64,000 nucleotides of DNA from Nematostella vectensis (Eukaryota > Cnidaria > Anthozoa > Actiniaria > Edwardsiidae). This document shows, piece after piece, positions 1 to 7,059 of this stretch (within the stretch, counting starts at the first letter, position 1; every line of letters starts with the position of its first letter). The DNA is taken from assembly GCF_932526225.1 (NCBI RefSeq), contig NC_064047.1, forward strand, positions 3,285,501 to 3,349,500. The letters run 5' to 3'. The position numbers and the translations under genes were made by a program. A model generated the notes under the pieces. That model had not been told where the DNA came from. It made no database searches and saw only the letters and a list, made by a program, of their open reading frames with translations.

Positions 1-58
1 CGTTGGACTAGAAATCCAATGGGATCTTCCCGCGCAGGTTCGAATCCTGCTCGCAACG
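1..58 (+). tRNA. tRNA-Ser(AGA), class A, 5' end outside window
   Basis: The last 58 nt of a consensus class A gene, starting just before the anticodon stem. The anticodon loop, variable arm, T arm and 3' acceptor strand match the other A copies. The missing 24 nt lie upstream of the window. Confidence 0.88.
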
Positions 59-128
59 ATACATTTTTGTTTGAAAAATCCCTGATCAAAATAACAAAGA
101 GGTAAAAAAGCTATTTGAAGAATCCAAG

Positions 129-209
129 GTTGGGGAGGCCGAGTGGTTAAGTCGTTGGAATAGAAATCCAATGGGATCTTCCCGCGCAGGCCGGAACCTG
201 CCCGCAACG
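129..209 (+). pseudogene. Class L reference: 81-nt copy with shortened T loop
   Basis: The T arm reads GGCCGGAACC, one base shorter than normal, destroying the B box; the B-like GTTGGGGA start is also present. Anticodon AGA at 162-164. The first T4 run lies about 15 nt downstream instead of right after the gene. Copies start at 8326, 8942, 10707, 11450, 12066, 13807, 16467, 47199 and 60712. Confidence 0.82.
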
Positions 210-280
210 ATAAATTGTTCGACATTTTGTTTGAAGAATGCCTGATCAAAAAAAAAAAGAAGCTATTTCAAAAATCCAAG

Positions 281-362
281 GTTGCGGTGGCCGAGCGGTT
301 AAGGCGTTGGACTAGAAATCTAATGGGATCTTCCCGCGCAGGTTCGAATCCTGCCCACAACG
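281..362 (+). tRNA. Class K reference: tRNA-Ser(AGA) with one acceptor mismatch
   Basis: D loop GAGCGGTT, anticodon AGA at 314-316, consensus A and B boxes. CCACAAC gives one C-A mismatch in an otherwise paired body. It may be functional. The following spacer has a private CGACGCTTTG stretch and ends with a GCGGAAATGAAGC motif shared with the D spacer. K usually follows L. Confidence 0.7.
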
Positions 363-441
363 ATACATTTTTCGACGCTTTGTTTGAAGAATCCTTGTTC
401 AGAAAAACAAAGCGGAAATGAAGCTAATCCAAAAATCCAAT

Positions 442-523
442 GTTGCGGTGGCCGAGTGGTTAAGTCGTTGGAATAGAAATCCAATGGGATCTTCCCGCGC
501 AGGCCCGAATCCTGCTCGCAACG
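442..523 (+). pseudogene. A/B mosaic, AGA
   Basis: A good GTTGCGG start is joined to a B-like middle (AAGTCG, GGAATAG) and CCCGAAT T loop, ending CTCGCAACG. Anticodon AGA at 475-477. Confidence 0.75.
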
Positions 524-593
524 ATATATTTTTGTTTGTAAAATCCCTGATCAAAAAAACAAAGAGGTAAAAATGCTATTTGAAAAGTCCAAG

Positions 594-675
594 GTTGCGG
601 TGGCCGAGTGGTTAAAGCGTTGGACTAAAAATGCAATGCGATCTTTCCGCGCAGATTAGAGTCCTGCCCGCAACG
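594..675 (+). pseudogene. Class G reference: AAA anticodon with destroyed B box
   Basis: Loop CTAAAAA gives anticodon AAA at 627-629. The anticodon stem TTGGA/TGCAA has a G-G mismatch, and the T arm reads GATTAGAGTCC, which breaks the B box. Other copies of this form start at 7212, 10994, 14094, 17085, 19175, 37159, 39557, 42301, 47513 and 59597. A is the usual next unit. Transcription from internal promoters is unlikely. Confidence 0.8.
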
Positions 676-745
676 ATATATTTTTGTTTAAAAAATCCCT
701 GATCAAAATAACAAAGAGGTAAAAATGCTATTTAAAAAATCCAAG

Positions 746-827
746 GTTGCGGTGGCCGAGTGGTTAAGGCGTTGGACTAGAAATCCAATGGGATCTTCCC
801 GCGCAGGTTCGAATCCTGCTCGCAACG
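746..827 (+). tRNA. tRNA-Ser(AGA), class A reference copy
   Basis: Serine tRNA read by RNA polymerase III. The acceptor stem GTTGCGG pairs with TCGCAAC with one G-T wobble. The D stem is GCC/GGC, and the anticodon stem TTGGA/TCCAA encloses loop CTAGAAA. The variable arm is GGGA/TCCC and the T stem GCAGG/CCTGC. G73 and the long variable arm are the identity elements used by seryl-tRNA synthetase. The anticodon AGA at 779-781 would become IGA after A34 deamination and read UCU, UCC and UCA. The A box TGGCCGAGTGG and B box GGTTCGAATCC match consensus, and a T5 terminator follows at 833-837. No CCA is encoded and there is no intron. Of 401 units this is one of 41 I read as exact class A consensus. 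Confidence 0.95.
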
Positions 828-832
828 ATACA

Positions 833-837
833 TTTTT
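833..837 (+). terminator. Pol III T5 terminator after a class A gene
   Basis: A T5 run six bases past the tRNA end in the spacer ATACATTTTTG. The same run follows nearly every A and N copy; F, K and I copies have ATACATTTTTC. Confidence 0.85.
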
Positions 838-1058
838 GTTTGAAAAATCCCTGATCAAAATAACAAAACGGTAAAAAGGCTATTTGAAAAATCCAAGGTT
901 GGGGAGGCCGAGTAGTTAAGGCGTTGGAATAGAAATCCAATGGGATCTTCCCGCGCAGGCTCGAATCCTGCCCGCAACGATAAAGTTTTCGACATTTTGT
1001 TTGTAGAATGCCTGATCAAAATAAAAAAGAAGAAAAGAAGCTATTTCAAAAATCCAAG

Positions 1059-1140
1059 GTTGCGGTGGCCGAGTGGTTAAGGCGTTGGACTAGAAATCCA
1101 ATGGGATCTTCCCGCGCAGGTTCGAATCCTGCTCGCAACG
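1059..1140 (+). tRNA. tRNA-Ser(AGA), class A
   Basis: Consensus copy with all stems paired; anticodon AGA at 1092-1094. It opens the first A-B-C-D repeat and follows an E copy. Confidence 0.93.
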
Positions 1141-1452
1141 ATACATTTTTGTTTGAAAAATCCCTGATCAAAATAACAAAGAGGTAAAAAAGCTATTTGA
1201 AGAATCCAAGGTTGGAGAGGCCGAGTGGTTAAGGCGTTGGATTAGAAATCCAATGGGATCTTCCCGCGCAGGCCCGAATCCTGCCGGCAACGATACATTT
1301 TTCTACATTTTGTTTGAAGAATCCCTGATCAAAATAAAAAAAAAGAAGCTATTTGAAAAATCCAAGGTTGAGGTGGCCGAGTGGTTAAGGCGGTGGACTT
1401 GAAATCCAATGGGATCTTACCGCACAGGTTCGAACCCTGCCCGCAACGGTTC

Positions 1453-1458
1453 TTTTTT
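1453..1458 (+). terminator. Pol III T6 terminator at the start of a long spacer
   Basis: GTTCTTTTTTC immediately after the C copy at 1367. Every long spacer begins with this T6 or T7 run, the strongest terminator type in the array. Confidence 0.82.
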
Positions 1459-1789
1459 CTTAAAACATATTTCTAATACTTTATTGATCCAGTTGAAATT
1501 TCGATGCAGTTTTATTATTTAAAAAAAGTAGGGACGAAAATCCAAGGTTGCGGTGGCCGAGGAGTTAAGGCGTTGGACTAGAAATCTAATGGGATCTTCC
1601 CGCGCAGGTTCGAATCCTGCCCACAACGATAAATTTTTCAACATTTTGTTTGAACAATCCCTGAACAAAATAGCAAAGCGGAAATGAAGCTAATTCAAAA
1701 ATCCAATGTTGCGGTGGCCGAGTGGTTAAGGCGTTGGACTAGAAATCCAATTGGATCTTCCCGCGCAGGTTCGAATCCTGCTCGCAACG

Positions 1790-1859
1790 ATACATTTTTG
1801 TTTGAAAAATCCCTGATCAAAATAACAAAGAGGTAAAAAAGCTATTTGAAGAATCCAAG
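1790..1859 (+). repeat. Short spacer, reference (70 bp)
   Basis: AT-rich spacer from a T5 run through CCCTGATCAAAATAAC and an A-rich tract to ATCCAAG just before the next gene. All short spacers share this plan and differ by class, so body plus spacer evolved as one monomer. No other gene is seen in it. Confidence 0.85.
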
Positions 1860-1941
1860 GTTGGGGAGGCCGAGTGGTTAAGGCGTTGGATTAGAAATCC
1901 AATGGGATCTTCCCGCGCAGGCCCGAATCCTGCCCGCAACG
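1860..1941 (+). pseudogene. Class B reference: AGA, weak promoter boxes
   Basis: The start GTTGGGGAGG gives a G-G clash in the acceptor stem and replaces the conserved T8 with A. The T loop is CCCGAAT, so the B box has lost both conserved Ts. The anticodon loop begins with T or A instead of C; anticodon AGA at 1893-1895. B normally sits between A and C in the A-B-C-D unit. Poor folding and transcription are expected. Confidence 0.82.
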
Positions 1942-2014
1942 AGACATTTTTCGACATTTTGTTTGAAGAATCCCTGATCAAAATAAAAAAAAGAAGCTAT
2001 TTGAAAAATCCAAG

Positions 2015-2096
2015 GTTGAGGTGGCCGAGTGGTTAAGGCGATGGACTTGAAATCCAATGGGATCTTACCGCACAGGTTCGAGCCCTGCCCGCAACG
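2015..2096 (+). pseudogene. Class C reference: TGA, mismatched arms but intact A and B boxes
   Basis: Anticodon TGA at 2048-2050. The acceptor has an A-G mismatch (GTTGAGG facing CCGCAAC), the anticodon stem an A-A mismatch at its base, and the variable arm is broken (GGGA facing TACC). The A box and B box are close to consensus and a T6 run follows, so it may still be transcribed. About 38 copies occur, and a 98-nt spacer follows nearly every one. It could be a poor tRNA gene kept as a TFIIIC site; that is inference. Confidence 0.8.
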
Positions 2097-2194
2097 GTTC
2101 TTTTTTCTTAAAACATATTTCTAATACTTTATTGATCCAGTTGAAATTTCGATGCAGTTTTATTATTTAAAAAAAGTAGGGACGAACATCCAAG
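2097..2194 (+). repeat. Long spacer, reference (98 bp)
   Basis: A second spacer type: T6 run, then ACATATTTCTAATAC, TTTATTGATCCAG, TTTCGATGCAGTTTTATT and GTAGGGACGAACATCCAAG. It follows TGA-type copies (C, M, most Q, and F before H) and usually precedes D, O, H, H' or J. Its middle shares no clear similarity with the short spacer. Its role is unknown; it has no promoter motif I can name. Confidence 0.8.
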
Positions 2195-2276
2195 GTTGCG
2201 GTGGCCGAGGAGTTAAGGCGTTGGACTAGAAATCTAATGGGATCTTCCCGCGCAGGTTCGAATCCTGCCCACAACG
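2195..2276 (+). pseudogene. Class D reference: AGA with altered D loop
   Basis: The D loop reads GAGGAGTT, removing one of the G18-G19 pair that docks onto the T loop. The 3' strand CCACAAC gives a C-A mismatch in the acceptor stem, and the anticodon stem has a wobble. Anticodon AGA at 2228-2230. The A and B boxes still match. It follows the long spacer and precedes A. Confidence 0.8.
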
Positions 2277-3004
2277 ATAAATTTTTCAACATTTTGTTTG
2301 AACAATCCCTGAACAAAATAGCAAAGCGGAAATGAAGCTAATTCAAAAATCCAATGTTGCGGTGGCCGAGTGGTTAAGGCGTTGGACTAGAAATCCAATG
2401 GGATCTTCCCGCGCAGGTTCAAATCCTGCCCGCAACGATACATTTTTGTTTGAAAAATCCCTGATCAAAATAACAAAGAGGTAAAAAAGCTATTTGAAGA
2501 ATCCAAGGTTGGGGAGGCCGAGTGGTTAAGGCGTTGGATTAGAAATCCAATGGGATCTTCCCGCGCAGGCCCGAATCCTGCCCGCAACGATACATTTTTC
2601 GACATTTTGTTTGAAGAATCCCTGATCAAAATAAAAAAAAAGAAGCTATTTTAAAAATCCAAGGTTGAGGTGGCCGAGTGGTTAAGGCGATGGACTTGAA
2701 ATCCAATGGGATCTTACCGCACAGGTTCGAACCCTGCCCGCAACAGTTCTTTTTTCTTAAAACATATTTCTAATACTTTATTGATTCAGGTGAAATTTCG
2801 ATGCAGTTTTATTATTTAAAAAAAGTAGGGACGAACATCCAAGGTTGCGGTGGCCGAGGAGTTAAGGCGTTGGACTAGAAATCTAATGGGATCTTCCCGC
2901 GCAGGTTCGAATCCTGCCCACAACGATAAATTTTTCAACATTTTGTTTGAACAATCCCTGAACAAAATAGCAAAGCGGAAATGAAGCTAATTCAAAAATC
3001 CAAT

Positions 3005-3086
3005 GTTGCGGTGGCCGAGTGGTTAAGGCGTTGGACTAGAAATCCAATGGGATCTTCCCGCGCAGGTTCGAATCCTGCTCGCAACG
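3005..3086 (+). tRNA. tRNA-Ser(AGA), class A
   Basis: Consensus copy; anticodon AGA at 3038-3040. It lies between the D copy that closes the third 649-bp repeat and a B copy. Confidence 0.93.
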
Positions 3087-3317
3087 ATACATTTTTGTTT
3101 GAAAAATCCCTGATCAAAATAACAAAGAGGTAAAAAAGCTATTTGAAGAATCCAAGGTTGGGGAGGCCGAGTGGTTAAGGCGTTGAAATAGAAATCCAAT
3201 GGGATCTTCCCGCGCAGGCCCGAATCCTGCCCGCAACGATAAATTTTTCGACATTTCGTTTGAAGAATCCTTGTTCAGAATAACAAAGAGGAAATAGAGC
3301 TCTTTTAAAAATCTAAT

Positions 3318-3399
3318 GTTGCGGTGGCCGAGTGGTTAAACCGTTGGAATAGAAATCCAATGGGATCTTCCCGCGGAGGCTCGAATCCTGCCCGCAACG
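3318..3399 (+). pseudogene. Class P reference: AGA with broken D stem
   Basis: AAACCG after the D loop disrupts the D stem as in class I, and the B box reads GGCTCGAATCC. Anticodon AGA at 3351-3353. Copies start at 21435, 23670, 25255, 29428, 31013, 49275 and 53794, always after B and before F. Confidence 0.78.
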
Positions 3400-3478
3400 A
3401 TAAAGTTTTCGACATTTTGTTTGAAGAATACCTGATCAAAATAAAAAAGAAGAAAAGAAGCTATTTCAAAAATCCAAG

Positions 3479-3560
3479 GTTGCGGTGGCCGAGTGGTTAA
3501 GGCGTTGGACTTGAAATCCAATGGGATCTTCCCGCGCAGGTTCGAACCCTGCCCGCAACG
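3479..3560 (+). tRNA. tRNA-Ser(TGA), class F reference copy
   Basis: Serine tRNA with anticodon TGA at 3512-3514, reading UCA and, with wobble modification, other UCN codons. The acceptor stem GTTGCGG/CCGCAAC is fully Watson-Crick. The anticodon stem TTGGA/TCCAA, variable arm GGGA/TCCC and T stem GCAGG/CCTGC all pair, and position 73 is G. The A box TGGCCGAGTGG and B box GGTTCGAACCC are consensus. A T-rich terminator run follows within 10 nt, at the start of a 98-nt-class spacer leading to an H copy. It is not a selenocysteine tRNA, whose anticodon is TCA. Of all units, this class has the best-paired body; I read 23 exact consensus copies. Confidence 0.95.
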
Positions 3561-3659
3561 GTTCTTTTTTTCTGCAAACACATTTCAAATACTTTATTGA
3601 TCCAGTTACAATTCCGATGCAGTTTTATTATTTATAAAAAGTAGGGACAAACATCCAAG

Positions 3660-3741
3660 GTTTCGGTGGCCGAGGAGTTAAGGCGTTATACTCAAAATCC
3701 CATGGGATCTACCCTCGCAGGATCGAATCCTGTACGCAACG
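3660..3741 (+). pseudogene. Class H reference: CAA anticodon, collapsed anticodon stem
   Basis: Starts GTTTCGG. Loop CTCAAAA gives CAA at 3693-3695, a leucine anticodon, but the stem TTATA/TCCCA hardly pairs. The T loop starts ATCGAAT and the variable arm is altered. G73 argues against a leucine tRNA, which has A73. Ten more copies start at 21938, 24173, 25758, 29931, 31516, 40203, 49617, 50258, 54297 and 55240. All follow a long spacer with a private CAGTTACAAT stretch. Confidence 0.8.
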
Positions 3742-3811
3742 ATATATTTTTGTTTGAAAAATCCCTGATCAAAAACACAAAGAGGTAAAAATGCTATTTG
3801 AAAAGTACAAG

Positions 3812-3893
3812 GTTGGGGTGGCCGAGTGGTTAAGACGTTGGACTAAAAATTCAATGCGATCTTCCCGCGCAGATTAGAGTCCTGCCCGCAACG
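3812..3893 (+). pseudogene. Class G variant with GTTGGGG start, AAA anticodon
   Basis: Anticodon AAA at 3845-3847 with a better stem, TTGGA/TTCAA (one wobble), but an acceptor mismatch and the same ruined T arm as other G copies. Copies at 22090, 24325, 25910, 30083, 31668, 40355 (mixed form), 50410, 54449, 55392 and 61976 share it. It follows an H copy in all but one case (61976). Confidence 0.8.
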
Positions 3894-3963
3894 ATATATT
3901 TTTGTTTAAAAAATCCCTGTCCAAAATAACAAAGAGGTAAATATGCTATTTGAAAAATCCAAG

Positions 3964-4045
3964 GTTGCGGTGGCCGAGTGGTTAAGGCGTTGGACTAGAA
4001 ATCCAATGGGATCTTCCCGCGCAGGTTCGAATCCTGCTCGCAACG
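3964..4045 (+). tRNA. tRNA-Ser(AGA), class A
   Basis: Consensus copy; anticodon AGA at 3997-3999, between a G and an N copy. Confidence 0.93.
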
Positions 4046-4115
4046 ATACATTTTTGTTTGAAAAATCCCTGATCAAAATAACAAAGAGGTAAAAAAGCTA
4101 TTTGAAAAATCCAAG

Positions 4116-4197
4116 GTTGCGGTGGCCGAGTGGTGAAGGCGTTGGACTAGAAATCCAATGGGATCTTCCCGCGCAGGTTCGAATCCTGCTCGCAACG
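4116..4197 (+). tRNA. Class N reference: tRNA-Ser(AGA) with GTGGTGAA D loop
   Basis: Class A apart from a T-to-G change in the D loop, at a position that is usually a pyrimidine. Anticodon AGA at 4149-4151. The promoter boxes are intact, so activity is plausible. Copies start at 22394, 24629, 26214, 30387, 31972, 40659, 49769, 50714, 54753 and 55697; those of 20961-33077 end in CTAGCAACG or CTAGCAAAG. Confidence 0.7.
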
Positions 4198-4267
4198 ATA
4201 CATTTTTGTTTGAAAAATCCCTGATCAAAATAACAAAGAGGTAAAAAAGCTATTTGAAAAATCCAAG

Positions 4268-4349
4268 GTTGGGGAGGCCGAGTAGTTAAGGCGTTGGAAT
4301 AGAAATCCAATGGGATCTTCCCGCGGAGGCTCGAATCCTGCCCGCAACG
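4268..4349 (+). pseudogene. Class E reference: AGA with GAGTAGTT D loop
   Basis: Shares the GTTGGGGA start with B, but the D loop reads GAGTAGTT (G18 lost) and the B box reads GGCTCGAATCC. Anticodon AGA at 4301-4303. F is the usual next unit. A subform with GGACGAG starts at 4918, 27002, 32760, 34385, 36010, 51354, 56337 and 63081. Confidence 0.8.
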
Positions 4350-4765
4350 ATAAAGTTTTCGACATTTTGTTTGAAGAATGCCTGATCAAAATAAAAAAGA
4401 AGAAAAGAAGCTATTTCAAAAATCCAAGGTTGCGGTGGCCGAGAGGTTAAGGCGTTGGACTTGAAATCCAATGGGATCTTCCCGCGCAGGTTCGAACCCT
4501 GCCCGCAACGATACACTTTTCGACATTTTGTTTGAAGAATCCCTGATCAAAATAAAAAAAAAGAAGCTATTTGAAAAAAACAAGGTTGAGGTGGCCGAGT
4601 GGTTAAGGCGATGGACTTGAAATCCAATGGGATCTTACCGCACAGGTTCGAACCCTGCCCGCAACGGTTCTTTTTTTCTTTAAACATATTTCTAATACTT
4701 TATTGATCCAGTTGAAATTTCGATGCAGTTTTATTATTTAAAAAAAGTAGGGACGAACATCCAAG

Positions 4766-4847
4766 GTTGCGGTGGCCGAGGAGTTAAGGCGTTGGACTAG
4801 AAATCCAATGGGATCTTCCCGCGCAGGTTCGAATCCTGCTAGCAACG
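4766..4847 (+). pseudogene. Class O reference: AGA with TAGCAACG end
   Basis: D-type GAGGAGTT loop, and a G-A mismatch in the acceptor stem from TAGCAAC. Anticodon AGA at 4799-4801. It follows the long spacer and precedes E. Copies start at 26850, 32608, 34233, 35858, 51202, 56185 and 62929. Confidence 0.78.
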
Positions 4848-5235
4848 ATACATTTTTGTTTGAAAAATCCCTGATCAAAATAACAAAGAGGTAAAAAAGC
4901 TATTTGAAAAATCCAAGGTTGGGGAGGACGAGTAGTTAAGGCGTTGGAATAGAAATCCAATGGGATCTTCCCGCGCAGGCTCGAATCCTGCCCGCAACGA
5001 TAAAGTTTTCGACATTTTGTTTGAAGAATGCCTGATCAAAATAAAAAAGTAAAAAAGCTATTTCAAAAATCCAAGGTTGCGGTGGCCGAGTGGTTAAGGC
5101 GTTGGACTTGAAATCCAATGGGATATTCTCGCGCAGGTTCGAACCCTGCCCGCAACGATACATTTTTCGACATTTTGTTTTAAGAATCCCTGATCAAAAT
5201 AAAAAAAAGAAAAGAAGCTCTTTGAACAATCCAAG

Positions 5236-5317
5236 GTTGCGGTGGCCGAGTGGTTAAGGCGTTGGACTTGAAATCCAATGGGATCTTCCCGCGCAGGTTC
5301 GAACCCTGCCCGCAACG
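5236..5317 (+). tRNA. tRNA-Ser(TGA), class F
   Basis: Consensus copy; anticodon TGA at 5269-5271, between a variant F and an M copy. Confidence 0.93.
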
Positions 5318-5395
5318 ATACATTTTTCGACATTTTGTTTTTAAAATCCCTGATCAAAATAAAAAAAAGAAAAGAAGCTCTTTCAACAATCCAAG

Positions 5396-5477
5396 GTTGC
5401 GGTGGCCGAGTGGTTAAGGCGTTAGACTTGAAATCCAATGGGGTCTCCCCGCGCAGGTTCGTACCCTGCCCGCAACG
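5396..5477 (+). pseudogene. Class M reference: TGA with altered T loop
   Basis: The anticodon stem TTAGA/TCCAA has an A-C mismatch, and the T loop reads TTCGTAC, replacing the conserved A58. Anticodon TGA at 5429-5431. Copies start at 6880 (GATGCGG start), 36827, 41969, 52491, 57474 and 59265. A long spacer with a private ATTTTCAATTTCG stretch follows most of them. Confidence 0.8.
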
Positions 5478-5727
5478 TTTCTTTTTTCTTCAAACACATT
5501 TCTAATACTTTATTGATTCATTTTCAATTTCGATGCAGTTTTATTATTTAAAAAAGGTAGGGACGAACATCCAAGGTTGCGGTGGCCGAGGAGTTAAGGC
5601 GTTGGACTAGAAATCCAATGGGATCTTCCCGCGCAGGATCGAATCCTGCCCGCAACGATATATTTTTGTTTGTAAAATCCCTGATCAAAAAAACAAAGAG
5701 GTAAAAATGCTATTTGAAAAGTCCAAG

Positions 5728-5809
5728 GTTGCGGTGGCCGAGTGGTTAAGGCGTTGGACTAAAAATCCAATGGGATCTTCCCGCGCAGGTTCGAATCCTG
5801 CTCGCAACG
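5728..5809 (+). tRNA. Ser-type tRNA body with AAA anticodon
   Basis: Identical to the class A consensus except in the anticodon loop, where CTAAAAA replaces CTAGAAA. That gives anticodon AAA at 5761-5763, which would read the Phe codon UUU. All stems, both promoter boxes, the long variable arm and G73 are intact, so it should be transcribed and accepted by seryl-tRNA synthetase, which does not read the anticodon. An automated caller would label it Phe-AAA or give an isotype conflict. The sequence cannot show whether it is active or silenced. Confidence 0.85.
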
Positions 5810-6378
5810 ATACATTTTTGTTTGAAAAATCCCTGATAAAAATAACAAAGAGGTAAAAAAGCTATTTAAAAAATTCAAGGTTGGGGAGGCCGAGTAGTTA
5901 AGGCGTTGGAATAGAAATCCAATGGGATCTTCCCGCGCAGGCTCGAATCCTGCCCGCAACGATAAAGTTTTCGACATTTTGTTTGAAGAATGCCTGATCA
6001 AAATAAAAAAGAAGAAAAGAAGCTATTTCAAAAATCCAAGGTTGAGGTGGCCGAGTGGTTAAGGCGATGGACTTGAAATCCAATGGGATCTTACCGCACA
6101 GGTTCGAACCCTGCCCGCAACGGTTCTTTTTTCTTAAAACATATTTCTAATACTTTATTGATCCAGTTGAAATTTCGATGCAGTTTTATTATTTAAAAAA
6201 AGTAGGGACAAACATCCAAGGTTGCAGTGGCCGAGTGGTTAAGGCGTTGGACTTGAAATCCAATGGGATCTTCCCGCGCAGGTTCGAACCCTGCCCGCAA
6301 CGATACATTTTTCGACATTTTGTTTTAAGAATCCCTGATCAAAATAAAAAAGAAAAGAAGCTATTTCAAAAATCCAAG

Positions 6379-6460
6379 GTTGCGGTGGCCGAGTGGTTAA
6401 GGCGATGGACTTGAAATCCAATGGGATCTTACCGCGCAGGTTCGAAGCCTGCCCGCAACG
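6379..6460 (+). pseudogene. Class Q reference: TGA with broken variable arm
   Basis: C-like anticodon stem base and TTACC variable arm, but with the good GTTGCGG acceptor start. Anticodon TGA at 6412-6414. A long spacer with CCCAGG or CCCAGTTTC and a TTACCATTT stretch follows most copies, then J. Copies start at 33556, 35181, 36326, 39244, 41468 (variant), 51990, 56973 and 58764. Confidence 0.75.
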
Positions 6461-6558
6461 GTTCTTTTTTCTTCAAACAAATTTCTAACACTTTATTGAC
6501 CCAGGTTCAATTTCGATGCAGTTTTACCATTTAAAAAAAGTAGGGACGAACATCCAAG

Positions 6559-6640
6559 GTTGCCGTGGCCGAGTGGTTAAAGCGTTGGACTAGAAATCCA
6601 ATGGGATCTTCCCGCGCAGGTTCGAATCCTGCCCACAACG
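6559..6640 (+). pseudogene. Class J reference: AGA with two acceptor mismatches
   Basis: GTTGCCG facing CCACAAC leaves two adjacent mismatches in the acceptor stem; the rest is near class A. Anticodon AGA at 6592-6594. Copies start at 33736, 35361, 36506 (loop CAAGAAA, losing T33), 41648, 52170, 57153 and 58944, each after Q or a variant of Q and before I. Confidence 0.8.
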
Positions 6641-6719
6641 ATACATTTTTCAACATTTTGTTTGAACAATCCCTGAACAAAATAGCAAAGCGGAAATGAA
6701 GCTAATTCAAAAATCCAAT

Positions 6720-6801
6720 GTTGCGGTGGCCGAGTGGTTAAACCGTTGGACTCCAAATCTAATGGGATCTTCCCATTCATGTTCGAATCCTGCCCGCAAC
6801 G
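6720..6801 (+). pseudogene. Class I reference: Ser-type body with CCA (Trp) anticodon
   Basis: The anticodon loop CTCCAAA gives CCA at 6753-6755, the tryptophan anticodon, in a body with a serine-type long variable arm and G73. The anticodon stem TTGGA/TCTAA pairs with one wobble, and the A and B boxes match consensus. The D stem is broken (GCC facing ACC), and the T stem begins with T instead of G, so a stable tRNA is doubtful. Neighbours are J upstream and M downstream, an order kept in four other copies; elsewhere C or G follows. This copy alone has GTTCGAAT preceded by CATTCAT rather than CATTCAG. Confidence 0.75.
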
Positions 6802-7059
6802 ATACATTTTTCGGCATTTTCTTTGAAGAATACTTAATCAAAATAAAAAAGAAGAAAAAAAGCTATTCAAAAATCCAAGGATGCGGTGGCCGAGTGGTTA
6901 AGGCGTTAGACTTGAAATCCAATGGGGTCTTCCCGCGCAGGTTCGTACCCTGCCCGCAACGGTTCTTTTTTCTTCAAACACTTTTCTAATACTTTATTGA
7001 TTCATTTTCAATTTCGATGCAGTTTTATTATTTAAAAAAGGTAGGGACGAACATCCAAG

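Larger units (their letters stand above)
1059..3004 (+). repeat. Three tandem A-B-C-D higher-order repeats of 648-649 bp
   Basis: A copies start at 1059, 1708, 2356 and 3005, that is every 649, 648 and 649 bp, with B, C and D copies at matching offsets. The same four-gene unit recurs at 9907, 13007, 17734, 19824, 27817 and 38121. It is the basic higher-order unit of the array. Within it the spacings are about 152, 156, 180 and 161 bp. Confidence 0.92.
1..6558 (+). repeat. Array block 1: 44-type mixed region with three A-B-C-D repeats
   Basis: Unit starts and classes: 1A (cut by window edge), 129L, 281K, 442A/B, 594G, 746A, 898E, 1059A, 1211B, 1367C, 1547D, 1708A*, 1860B, 2015C, 2195D, 2356A*, 2508B, 2664C, 2844D, 3005A, 3157B, 3318P, 3479F, 3660H, 3812G, 3964A, 4116N, 4268E, 4429F*, 4585C, 4766O, 4918E, 5076F*, 5236F, 5396M, 5576O*, 5728A with AAA, 5880E, 6041C, 6221F*, 6379Q. 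The run 1059-3004 is three near-identical A-B-C-D units. The 98-nt spacer after 6041C is followed by an F copy, which breaks the usual order and suggests an old junction. Confidence 0.9.

Noticed and set aside
3479-3560. Selenocysteine tRNA
   Set aside because: The anticodon is TGA, not TCA, and the acceptor stem has seven rather than nine pairs.
3660-3741. tRNA-Leu(CAA), also class II
   Set aside because: G73 and a body otherwise serine-like, with an anticodon stem that hardly pairs; best seen as a decayed serine copy.
6720-6801. True tRNA-Trp gene
   Set aside because: Trp tRNAs have a short variable loop; this body has the long serine arm and only the loop resembles Trp.
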